Shown here: positions 48,223 through 57,512 of the stretch, in pieces
Layout of the letters: each line of letters starts with the position of its first letter
Position numbering within the stretch: position 1 is the stretch's first letter
Source: Ricinus communis
Taxonomy: Eukaryota; Streptophyta; Magnoliopsida; Malpighiales; Euphorbiaceae
Length of the DNA: 64,000 bases
Direction of reading: 5' to 3'
Assembly (NCBI RefSeq): GCF_019578655.1
Contig: NC_063265.1
Coordinates: forward strand, 17,222,285-17,286,284
Made by a program: the position numbers and the translations under genes
The notes under the pieces: generated by a model
What the model was told of the DNA's origin: nothing
Seen by the model: the letters and a program-made list of their open reading frames with translations, nothing else
Databases searched by the model: none

Positions 48223-48389
48223 CTAACTCTTCCCTTGCCTTCTCAATGAACCAAGAAAATAAAACAAAATATATCAAACACTTTCTAACATAAACACCCA
48301 CAAAACCAACCTCTCAACTTTCTCTTTTGGGTTTCTTTTCTTGAAGTTTAATCACTTCTTCTTCACCCCTTTCATCAGAGTTATTTCAA

Positions 48390-49631
48390 ATGGAAGATAT
48401 TGATGTCCCTTCTTTCTTTCTCTGCCCCATCTCTCTCCAGCTCATGACAGATCCAGTTACAGTGCCAACTGGTATAACTTATGATCGCCAGAGTATAGAG
48501 AAATGGCTCTTCGCAGGCAAGAATCACACATGTCCAGTTACAAAACAACTCATTTCTGATTGTGACTTAACCCCAAACTTAACTCTTATGCGTTTGATTC
48601 AGTCCTGGTGCACCCTTAATGCTTCACACGGCGTAGAAAGAATCCCCACCCCTAAACCTCCCATCAGTAAACAACAGATGGCTAAGCTTCTCAAAGATGC
48701 TAAGTCACCTCAGCAACAGCTTAAGTGTTTAAGGAAGTTACGTTCCATAGCCAATGTCAACGATACAAACAAAAGATGCATGGAGGCTGCTGGTGCTGTT
48801 GAGTTCTTGGCTTCCATTGTTAACAACTTTACTTCTTTGTCGTTCGAAGAGTCTTCTCTAGATGGTGCTGGGATCGAGATTGCAAGACTAAGTGACGAGG
48901 CCTTGAGCATTCTTTATAGTCTTCAATTATCCGAATCGGGTCTCAGGAATCTTATAGGAAAGAATGGAGAAGTCATTCAATCTTTAACAAGAGTGATGCA
49001 AAATGGAAACTACGAGTCTCGAGCTTATGCAGTTTTGCTGTTGAAATCAGCACTCGAGGTTGCTGATCCGATGCAACTTGTAAGTTTGAGACCTGAACTT
49101 TTCGTCGAGATAGTTCAAGTTTTAAGTGACCAAATCTCCCATCAAGCATCCAAAGCTGCATTGCAGCTGCTCATCAATCTTTGTCCATGGGGAAGAAGTA
49201 GACTCAAAGCAACCGAGGCGAAAGCAGTGTCTACTTTGATCGATCTTCTTCTTGATTCATCAGAGAAACGGACTTGCGAAATGGCGCTAGCAGTGCTTGA
49301 TTTGCTATGCCAATGCGCAGAAGGAAGAGCTGAATTGTTAAAGCACGGAGCTGGATTAGCAGTTGTTTCAAAGAAGATATTAAGAGTTTCTCAGGTGGCA
49401 AGTGAGAAGGCAGTGAGGATTCTTTTATCAATTTCAAAATTCTCAGCAACTTCTACTGTTTTACATGAAATGTTGCAGATTGGTGTTGTGGCCAAATTGT
49501 GTTTGGTGCTCCAAGTAGACTGTGGCAGCAAGGGCAAAGATAAGGCCAGGGAAGTGCTTAAATTGCATGCTAGAGCCTGGAAGAATTCTCCTTGCATACC
49601 TGCAAATCTTCTATCTTCTTATCCAGCTTAA
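48390..49631 (+). CDS. PUB23: U-box E3 ubiquitin ligase, PUB22/PUB23-like, copy 1
   Basis: Single-exon gene, 413 aa. U-box at residues 6-79 (FFLCPISLQLMTDPVT; IEKWL; CPVTKQ), with C12 and W39 matching the Cys and Trp whose loss inactivates Arabidopsis PUB22. ARM-repeat region about 100-400, ending in LHARAWKNSPC, a PUB22/23 signature. In Arabidopsis PUB22/23 ubiquitinate immune and drought-pathway targets (such as Exo70B2 and RPN12a) in the cytosol. TP sites T61 and T87 match the MAPK sites known in PUB22. Odd: the usual TPNHTLRRLI reads TPNLTLMRLI here. The ATG is the first of the frame after a pyrimidine-rich leader. Copy 2 at 55475 differs at nine residues only. Naming it PUB22 or PUB23 cannot be decided by eye. 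Confidence 0.92.
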   Translation: MEDIDVPSFFLCPISLQLMTDPVTVPTGITYDRQSIEKWLFAGKNHTCPVTKQLISDCDLTPNLTLMRLIQSWCTLNASHGVERIPTPKPPISKQQMAKLLKDAKSPQQQLKCLRKLRSIANVNDTNKRCMEAAGAVEFLASIVNNFTSLSFEESSLDGAGIEIARLSDEALSILYSLQLSESGLRNLIGKNGEVIQSLTRVMQNGNYESRAYAVLLLKSALEVADPMQLVSLRPELFVEIVQVLSDQISHQASKAALQLLINLCPWGRSRLKATEAKAVSTLIDLLLDSSEKRTCEMALAVLDLLCQCAEGRAELLKHGAGLAVVSKKILRVSQVASEKAVRILLSISKFSATSTVLHEMLQIGVVAKLCLVLQVDCGSKGKDKAREVLKLHARAWKNSPCIPANLLSSYPA

Positions 49632-49888
49632 CTGTCAGAAAGAAAGCATCAATTAGACCCATACTTTCTGAATTGTAATTGGCCAATTAGTATGTACATA
49701 ATTCCTATAGATAAGCAAAAAATACATACATGGATACAAAATTTGTATCCATTCGTATACATTTGATGGAAGATGTAGTTTTTTCTATTTTGGAGGAAAT
49801 TAATGATTATCAACAAAGTTGAGATCTTTTTACAAATACAAGTCACTTGAAGCCAATATTGATCTTTTTCAATTTTGTTCTTATATAT

Positions 49889-50165
49889 GTGACAGCAGTC
49901 TCTATTTTATTCTAACTCCTATCAATTTCATTTTTAACAAGTCTCTGAATCTTAGTTTTATGATATTCATTTTATACTTTGGAGATGGGTTTTTTTTATC
50001 CTTTTCTTTGATATTAGTATGAAAAGATTAAACTAGAACTACCACTAAACGGAAAATATGTTTAGCATCTACCACTTAAAGGAAATACGTTCAACTTATG
50101 CAATGAATTATATTTTCTTTTAGCCAAGAATATCCTCGCAGGAAAGCATAGGACCACGTCTAATT
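49889..50165 (+). repeat. Flank repeat R2, downstream of PUB23-like copy 1
   Basis: Contains TCTAACTCCTATCAATTTCAT, then a GATATTAGTATGAAAAG segment and AACGGAAAATATGTTTAGCA. The same order recurs at 63745-64000; the first part also at about 57010-57100. It looks like duplicated downstream DNA of an ancestral gene, although the GATATTA part also resembles a decayed retroelement border. Confidence 0.6.
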
Positions 50166-51690
50166 TAGAGCCAAGAACATCAAGGATGCGTCTTTTCTTT
50201 AAGGCCAACCAGGCTGATTGTAGAGAGATAAAAGATGTGCTTGCTGGTTATGAGAAGGCATCCGGTCAGGGTACTAATAAGCAGAAATCTTCTCTTTATT
50301 TCAGCAGTAATGTTGGTGAGGTTATTAGATCTTATATTCGGTTTGGGTTGGGTATTATCCGTGATGGTGGTCATGAGATGTATATTGGGCTTCCTTCTCT
50401 TATTGGCAGGAATAAGAGGCAAGTCTGCCTCTTCTCTTTTATTAAAGACAAGGATTGGCATCGTTTTCTTGGTTGGAGAAAGAAATATTTGTCTAGGGTG
50501 GGTAAAGAGATTCCTTTGGAAACAATGACCTTTGTGCTGAACTAGAAAGGACGATGAACTCCTTTTGGTGGAGATTGGGAGGGGGCACTTCTAGAGGTAT
50601 AAGGACGATGAACTCTAAGGGCCTGTGCACTGTTAGAAGCTATTATAAGGCTAGTGTGGGTTAGTTCCGAGCTGTTAATAGTTTGCATTCTTCTCAAGTT
50701 TGGAGGAAGTAATGGCGACTGAAAATTCCTCCAAAAGTGAAGAATATGGTTTGGAGAGCTGCTTCAAGGTATATACCTACAGCTGATATCCTCAATGCCA
50801 GATATATTAATGTTAATCCCTCGTGTTCTCTTTGTAATCGTGCTAGTGAATCAGTCGTTCATTTTCTTATCACTTGTGCTTTTCCTCTTGCTTGTTGGTC
50901 CCTTTCTTTTATTGGAATTCAATCGCATGCCCCTTCTTTCTTTGACTGGATTTCTAACTTGTTCAACAGATTAAGTGATGAGGAGATGTCTCTGGTTTTG
51001 ATGATTTGTTAGGCTGTTTGGAGGGCGATGAATGATAAAGTCTGGAACTCAAACTCTTTCCCTGCTGGTCAAGTGGTAAATTTTGTGGGCTTTTATTTAT
51101 TCAGCTAGCAGGTGGCTCAGATTACTACGTTCTTCTCTAGCAATCAGTCTTGTGATGGGATTAACTCTTGTGTCGATTATTTGGTTTGAGCTTTCCTATT
51201 ATTAGTTAAAAGTTAATGTTGATGCTGTAATCTTTGGCCGAGAGAACAATATAGGTTAGGGAATGATTGCTCGGGATGGTAGTGGTTCTATTATTGCAGC
51301 TAGAGCTCTGTCACTCAATGGTTGTTTTGAAGTTAGAGTTGTTGAGGCAATGGGAGTGCGTGAAGCTTTAAGTCAGGTCAAGCAATAGGTTGGAATGTTG
51401 TTGTTTTGGAAATGGATGCATTGGTTGTTTACCAATCCTTGCAACAACAACAAGGAACTGATACTTCTAGCTATGGATTGGTTTAGATTCTATTTCTGAT
51501 TTCATAGACTTTAGGTTCTTCTTTGTGCGACGTTCTGCAAATTGTGTAGTTCACTCCTTGGCCCGAAAGTTGTTGGTTCTTGAAAGAGCCTATTACTTGG
51601 TTGCATAGTTCTCTAATTTTAATTTCTGATGTATTAGTTGTTGACTTGTTATTTTAATGCAATATTCTTTTTCAGAAAAATAAAAGAATG
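50165..51690 (+). mobile_element. Decayed 5'-truncated LINE (RT tail, zf-RVT, RNase H-like)
   Basis: Three successive stretches match the C-terminal half of plant L1-type ORF2. First is the RT thumb region with the signature YIGLPSLIGRNKR (50186-50542). Next is a zinc-binding zf-RVT domain with CSLC-x-RASESVVHFLITC (50737-51009). Last is an RNase H-like segment (about 51200-51600) with NVDAV and IARDGSG. Stops and frame changes interrupt it throughout. The catalytic RT core and endonuclease are missing. It lies between the PUB23-like copies and cannot be active. Confidence 0.85.
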
Positions 51691-52067
51691 CTTGTGTATG
51701 TGCTTCTCCTCTTTCTTCCTAATTTCTTTTTGTTCATCTTTTGGCTCATTGATCATTTTTAGATTGCCAATAGCCTCATTTTCTTTTTATTTTCTATTAG
51801 TTAGTTTTAATAAATAAATATTAGTATTTTATTGAGGAGTTGTATGGTTATCTGGACTGTTAAGTTTTTCTTTTATAGAAGTTCTATGGTCTACCATTAT
51901 AAGGGTGTTGAAAATTCTCTTTATAGGAGTGGTGAAAAGAAAAAAGAGATTTAATATGATATTCAAGCAATCGGTCTCATCAAAAGATACTTATAAATTC
52001 TATATGTGGCGTAGTGCCACCAAATGAAACGTTCTTTCTGCAAAATTGTAATTTACTGCTCCATCAA
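51691..52067. other. AT-rich spacer between LINE and copia remnants
   Basis: Nothing recognised; the left part may still include the LINE 3' end (an A-rich stretch near 51675-51690). Confidence 0.5.
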
Positions 52068-52605
52068 TGTTGGGCATAATATAAATAACATATAAAGATA
52101 ATCAACAAAAAGGACATGAGTAATTTAATGTGGTTCACCCTTTGATTTGAGCCACATCTATGGGACAAATTTTGAATAATTTTCTTCCACTATTAAAATA
52201 GTAGGTACAATGAGAGAGTTTTCTCTAGATAATTTTCTAGAATTAGTACAACAAGTGAGATAAACCTAAAAATTATGGCACTCAAGGTGTTTCCTAAAAC
52301 CCCAACTATTTTTCCTTACTATTTTTGTCACTCTCCTTTTTTAGAAAACTTTTCTCACACTCACTCTCTCACAACACTTAAATTATCAAAGGAATTTTTG
52401 TTTCTTTGGCTTGCTTGCTTGCCTGCCTGCATGCAGAGCATGCACTTCTTGCCTTTATATAGGCAAGAGTGCTTGCTCCCTAAGCACTAAAATTTGGCCT
52501 TTTATAAGGCCACGTCTCTAGCCACTGTTATGGCCATAATTTTTTTTATTTCTTTTGTAATTAGATTTGGTAAGCCCTCAATAAAATAGAACTCAAATCT
52601 AACAA
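52068..52605 (-). repeat. 3' LTR of the copia remnant
   Basis: In element orientation it begins TGTTAGATTTGAG and ends GCCCAACA (TG...CA). The purine tract AAGGGGAGATT lies immediately before it, at about 52606-52622 on the minus strand. No second LTR copy was found in the window. Confidence 0.8.
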
Positions 52606-54085
52606 ATCTCCCCTTCCCGACTATATTAAGGACTCCATCATCCCCGCAGCATCTCAACAGAACTCGAGCTTCTCTCTGGGTAGAATTCTTATTAACATGT
52701 CTGATCCATTCTCATCAGTATGAATCTTTTCAAGCTGTAATAGCTCCTCTCTAGCACATCCCTAATTCAATGATATCTCACATCAATATGCTTTGATCTT
52801 CAATGAAAGTAGGAATTCTTCCCAAGGTGAATAACACTCTAGCTATCACAAATTAGCCGGTATCTGTCCTGCGGAAGACCAAGTTCATTTAAGAACTTCT
52901 TCATCCATAGCAACTCCTTACACGCTTTTATTGCTGCTATAAACTCCACTTCAACAGTGAAGAGTGCAACACATTTCTGTAATTTTGACTGTCATGACAC
53001 ATCTCTCCCTGCAAATGTAATCAGGTACCCTGAATTACTTCTTCTTGAGTCCACATCGCCGACCATATTTGCATCTATGTAACCAATCAATACTGATTTG
53101 ATGTCTCCAAAACATAAGCATCCAATTGAAGTACCCTGAAGATACCTGAAAATCCATTTAACTCTAGCCCAATATTCTTTTCTAGGATTTGAAAGAAACC
53201 TACTTACTATTCCAACTGCATGACCAATATCTGGCCGTGTACACACCATGACATACGTCAAACTTCCGACTGCTGAAGCATATGGTATCTTTTCCACTTC
53301 TTCCTTCTCTTTATCTATAGAAGGGCTCTGTTTAATACTTAGCTTAAAGTGATTAGCAAGAAGACAACTAATCGTTTTAGCCTTGTCCATATTAAATCTT
53401 TAAAGTACTCTTTTTTAATGTACTTTTATTGTGAAAACCATAATTTTTTGCCACCTTTGTCTCTGATAATCTTTATGCCAAGAATATACTTTGCTGTTCC
53501 CAAGTCTTTCATGGCAAAATATTTGCTCAACTGTTTTTTCAAGCTTTCAATTCTAGAAATATTTCGGCCAACAATTAACAAATCAACTACATAGAGCAAA
53601 AGAATAATGAAATCATTATCAGAGTGTTTATGCACAAAAATACAATGGTCTAAAGTAGTTTTCTTATAGCCTTACTCCCCCGTAAAAGACTCAAACTTCT
53701 TGTACCATTGTCTCGATGCCTATTTTTAAGCCGTATAGGCTTTTCTTCAGTTTGCAAATATAGTCCTATTTTCCCTTTTGCTGGAAATCTTCTAGCTGCT
53801 GCATGTATATTTCTTCTTCCAAATCTCCACGTAGGAAGTCAATTCGTTTTCTTTGGCTGAATCCTTAACAACTGGTCTGGTTTTGAGTCTCATATGGGTA
53901 CTGCGTTCTTCATGCTTAATTCTGAACACCCATTTATTTTTCAAAGCCTTCTTGGATTTTGGCAACTTCACCAGCTCAAATGTCTTATTGTCATGCAAGC
54001 ACTTCATCTCATCTTACATGGCTTCAATCCATTGCTGCTTGGATTCATCATCCATGGCTTCTTTAAAATTTTGATACTTAAATTT
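52068..54085 (-). mobile_element. Truncated, decayed Ty1/copia retrotransposon
   Basis: On the minus strand, from high to low coordinates: the N-terminal part of copia reverse transcriptase (about 54080-53790, KKALKNKWVFRIK), the RT active-site region (about 53640-53430), the RT-RNase H connection (53390-52992, YASAVGSLTYVM, TRPDI) and RNase H (52980-52740, FIAA, ACKELLWMKKFL). A polypurine tract and a 538-bp 3' LTR follow. Gag, protease, integrase and the 5' LTR are gone. Several stops and frame breaks exist, and the catalytic YVDD reads YVVD, so the enzyme is dead. It lies between the two PUB23-like genes. Confidence 0.9.
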
Positions 54086-54660
54086 TTTTTTGACATGTGT
54101 GTTTATATTTTGACATATAAAACTTTTATTTTGTCATGTATACTTATTTTTTATATATGAAAATTTTGTGATTTTTTCTAGTAATTGATTGTTAATAAAT
54201 TACATTTCTAACTAAGCACTGATTTTAATCATAATAAATTATATTTTAATTAATAGATTAATTTTTTAAATAGATATGATCTAATTTTATTTTAAAAAAT
54301 AATATATCAGTTATATTTTAATATTATATCGATAAATTAATTTTCTAATTAAATAATAATTTTAATTTAAAAAATAATATTTTAAATAATATTTTGAATA
54401 TTATATCTACTAATAAACTAACTTTAATTATATAATAATTACTAAACCTAAAAACTGGTAATATTAAATATATATTAATTGAAGTATTTTATTTTATTTT
54501 ATTTTATAAGTACATTAATTTAAAACATTAAAAATAAAATATTTAATTTGCAATCTTGTATATATTATATATAAATAACAAATATCAATAATTTAATTTA
54601 AAAATTTAATTAAAAAATTAAAATAATAGCAACGGATAAACTATTAAACCCTTAAGACAA
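54086..54660. other. AT-rich spacer
   Basis: Very AT-rich DNA without gene or repeat that I can support. It begins where copia similarity ends abruptly. Confidence 0.5.
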
Positions 54661-55201
54661 CTAGCTGGCTGTAGATGGTCAAATATCGAATACTCGGTAA
54701 GAGCAGTAGAAAGGGGAATGCATGGAGTGAAGGAAGGAGTAGGCAGCAGCCATGACAATGCACCCAATGGCTCAATTTATGACCCCATCTTTGTCGGCAC
54801 CTCCTCTCCATCAAACTTTCTCTGCCAACGTAAAAGACTCCTATGGAAATGTTCTCACTCTTTACTGTTACTTCTATAAATTTTCTTAAAAATATTTTCA
54901 GTGTTAAAACTCTCTTTTCAAAAAAAGAAATTTAAGAATTATATTTTTTTAGGGAAACAGATTTGCTAAAAAAGTATTGCTAAGGGTAACTTCAAATTAA
55001 TTATAAATATAAATTTGACATACATATTATTTCTTTATTATATAAATGTAACACACTCAAAATATTTATTAAGAAGTAATTAAATTGACCTACCTTTCTC
55101 TCATTTCATTCACCCATTCAATTATTTACTGGGTAAAGTTTGTCATTCTAATATAATCTCCAGCCATTCTATGCCATAAGAAAAGTCATAAAAGATCAAA
55201 G

Positions 55202-55300
55202 AAAAGTCATACCCTTCTGTCTCTCAACGCTTGTAATTTCCGTGTTTTGACTTTGAAAACAGAAACATGCGCCTCTCATTCTTCTCAACTCATATAAAAC
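55202..55300 (+). promoter_or_regulatory. Conserved promoter block and TATA of PUB23-like copy 2
   Basis: Shares the CTTCTGTCTCTCAACGCTTG and TTTGACTTTGAAAAC blocks with copy 1, including a W-box core TTGACT at 55247-55252. CATATAAAAC at 55291-55300 is the TATA candidate, about 180 bases before the ATG. Further upstream, TTTGTCGGCACCTC (about 54790) also matches copy 1 (about 47890). Confidence 0.6.
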
Positions 55301-55474
55301 CTAACCCTCTCTTCCTTTGCCTTCTCCAAGAACCGGAAAAGGAAAAACAATCAAACATCGCATCTTCAACACCTACACAACCAACCTCTCAGATTCTCTT
55401 AACTTTCTCTTTTGGGTTTCTTTTCTTCAAATCTAATCACTCCCTCTTCACCCCTTTCATCAGAGTTTTTCCAA

Positions 55475-56716
55475 ATGGAAGATATTGATGTCCCTTCTTT
55501 CTTTCTCTGCCCCATCTCTCTCCAGCTCATGACAGATCCAGTTACAGTGCCAACTGGTATAACTTATGATCGCCAGAGTATAGAGAAATGGCTCTTCGCA
55601 GGCAAGAATCACACATGTCCAGTTACAAAACAACTCATTTCTGATTGTGACTTAACCCCAAACTTAACTCTTATGCGTTTGATTCAGTCCTGGTGCACCC
55701 TTAATGCTTCACACGGCGTAGAAAGAATCCCCACCCCTAAACCTCCCATCAGTAAACAACAGATCGCTAAGCTTCTCAAAGATGCTAAGTCACCTCAGCA
55801 ACAGCTTAAGTGTTTAAGGAAGTTACGTTCCATAGCCAATGTCAACGATACAAACAAAAGATGCATGGAGGCTGCTGGTGCTGTTGAGTTCTTGGCTTCC
55901 ATTGTTAACAACTTTACTTCTTTGTCGTTCGAAGAGTCTTCTCTAGATGGTGCTGGGATCGAGATTGCAAGACTAAGTGACGAGGCCTTGAGCATTCTTT
56001 ATAGTCTTCAATTATCCGAATCGGGTCTCAGGAATCTTATAGGAAAGAATGGAGAAGTCATTCAATCTTTAACAAGAGTGATGCAAAATGGAAACTACGA
56101 GTCTCGAGCTTATGCAGTTTTGCTGTTGAAATCAGCACTCGAGGTTGCTGATCCGATGCAACTTGTAAGTTTGAGACCTGAACTTTTCGTCGAGATAGTT
56201 CAAGTTTTAAGTGACCAAATCTCCCATCAAGCATCCAAAGCTGCATTGCAGCTGCTCATCAATCTTTGTCCATGGGGAAGAAATAAAGTTAAAGCAACCG
56301 AGGCGAAAGCAGTGTCTACTTTGATCGATCTTCTTCTTGATTCATCAGAGAAACGAACTTGCGAAATGGCGCTAGCAGTGCTTGATTTGCTATGCCAATG
56401 CGCAGAAGGAAGAGCTGAATTGTTAAAGCATGGAGCTGGATTAGCAGTTGTTTCAAAGAAGATATTAAGAGTTTCTCAGGTGGCAAGTGAGAAGGCAGTG
56501 AGGATTCTTTTATCAATTTCAAAATTCTCAGCGACTTCTACTGTTTTACATGAAATGTTGCAGATTGGTGTTGTGGCCAAATTGTGTTTGGTGCTCCAAG
56601 TAGACTGTGGCAGCAAGTGCAAAGATAAGGCCAGGGAAGTGCTTAAATTGCATGCTAGAGCCTGGAAGAGTTCTGCTTGCATACCTGCAAATCTTCTGTT
56701 TACTTATCCAGCTTAA
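55475..56716 (+). CDS. PUB23: U-box E3 ubiquitin ligase, PUB22/PUB23-like, copy 2
   Basis: Single-exon gene, 413 aa, same U-box (6-79, C12, W39) and ARM architecture as copy 1. Differences from copy 1: M97I, S270N, R271K, L272V, G382C, N399S, P401A, S409F, S410T. None touches the U-box. Three lie in one 8-base block and five near the C-terminus. The first 800 bases of the two coding regions show a single difference by eye, whereas promoter and 3' flank have diverged with many indels. The frame continues 21 codons upstream but only from a TTG, so the ATG at 55475 is the start, as in copy 1. The reading frame is intact and presumably functional. The variant TPNLTLMRLI is shared with copy 1. Confidence 0.92.
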   Translation: MEDIDVPSFFLCPISLQLMTDPVTVPTGITYDRQSIEKWLFAGKNHTCPVTKQLISDCDLTPNLTLMRLIQSWCTLNASHGVERIPTPKPPISKQQIAKLLKDAKSPQQQLKCLRKLRSIANVNDTNKRCMEAAGAVEFLASIVNNFTSLSFEESSLDGAGIEIARLSDEALSILYSLQLSESGLRNLIGKNGEVIQSLTRVMQNGNYESRAYAVLLLKSALEVADPMQLVSLRPELFVEIVQVLSDQISHQASKAALQLLINLCPWGRNKVKATEAKAVSTLIDLLLDSSEKRTCEMALAVLDLLCQCAEGRAELLKHGAGLAVVSKKILRVSQVASEKAVRILLSISKFSATSTVLHEMLQIGVVAKLCLVLQVDCGSKCKDKAREVLKLHARAWKSSACIPANLLFTYPA

Positions 56717-56999
56717 CTCAAAGAAAGAAAGCATCAATTTAAAATCATAGTTTCCATCCCCTTCTTAATTGTAATTGACCAATTAGTGTGTACATAATTC
56801 ATTTAGATAAGCAAAAACAGATACATACATGGATACGAAAGTTGTATCCATTCATATACATATTTGATGGCAGATGTATTTTGTTCTATTTTTGAGGAAA
56901 TTAATGATTGTTAACAAAGTTGAGATCCTTTTACAAGTCACTTCAAGCCAATATTGATCTTCTCCATTGTTCATATTCAATATATGCATGTGACATTTG

Positions 57000-57125
57000 T
57001 CTTTGTTTAGTTCTAACTTCCACCGATTTCATTGTTTCTCCGGATAAAATAAATAAATAAAGACAAATCTTAAATCAACTATCATTACTGTAGTCATCAA
57101 CAAGAATAAATCAATCCAATGCTAT
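57000..57125 (+). repeat. Flank repeat R3, downstream of PUB23-like copy 2
   Basis: Contains TTCTAACTTCCACCGATTTCATTGTTTCTCC and, further on, ATTACTG...CATCAACA-GAATAA, matching R4 at 63745-63830 and partly R2. Consistent with duplicated downstream DNA. Confidence 0.55.
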
Positions 57126-57480
57126 AAATGTTTTTGTATTTGGGGCTCATAATGCATTCAACATCGACAGGCTGCAACCATTTTTTATTCAAAATTTTCA
57201 GGTGAATAAAGGTCAAATTTTCTTTTTAATTAATTAGTTTGGCTATGGTGATCAATGCCAAGTTCTTTTTAAATATATATATAAAAAATAGTGATTTGAT
57301 TCCTTCTTGAATAATATATGTATTTTATTAGTTTGAACTAATAAAATGGAAGTTAGGTAGATGAACCCATATCCTAACATGAGGCAATCTGCATACAAAT
57401 ATAAAGCTGGACTCTGTGAAAGATCATATTCCTTTCCTTTATTCTCGATTGATATATATATATATATTAGGATTTTTTCC

Positions 57481-57512
<32 letters not shown>

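Noticed and set aside
55412..55474. N-terminal extension of PUB23-like copy 2
   Set aside because: It would begin at TTG, and copy 1 shows the same start only at MEDIDVPS; the extension is 5' UTR.
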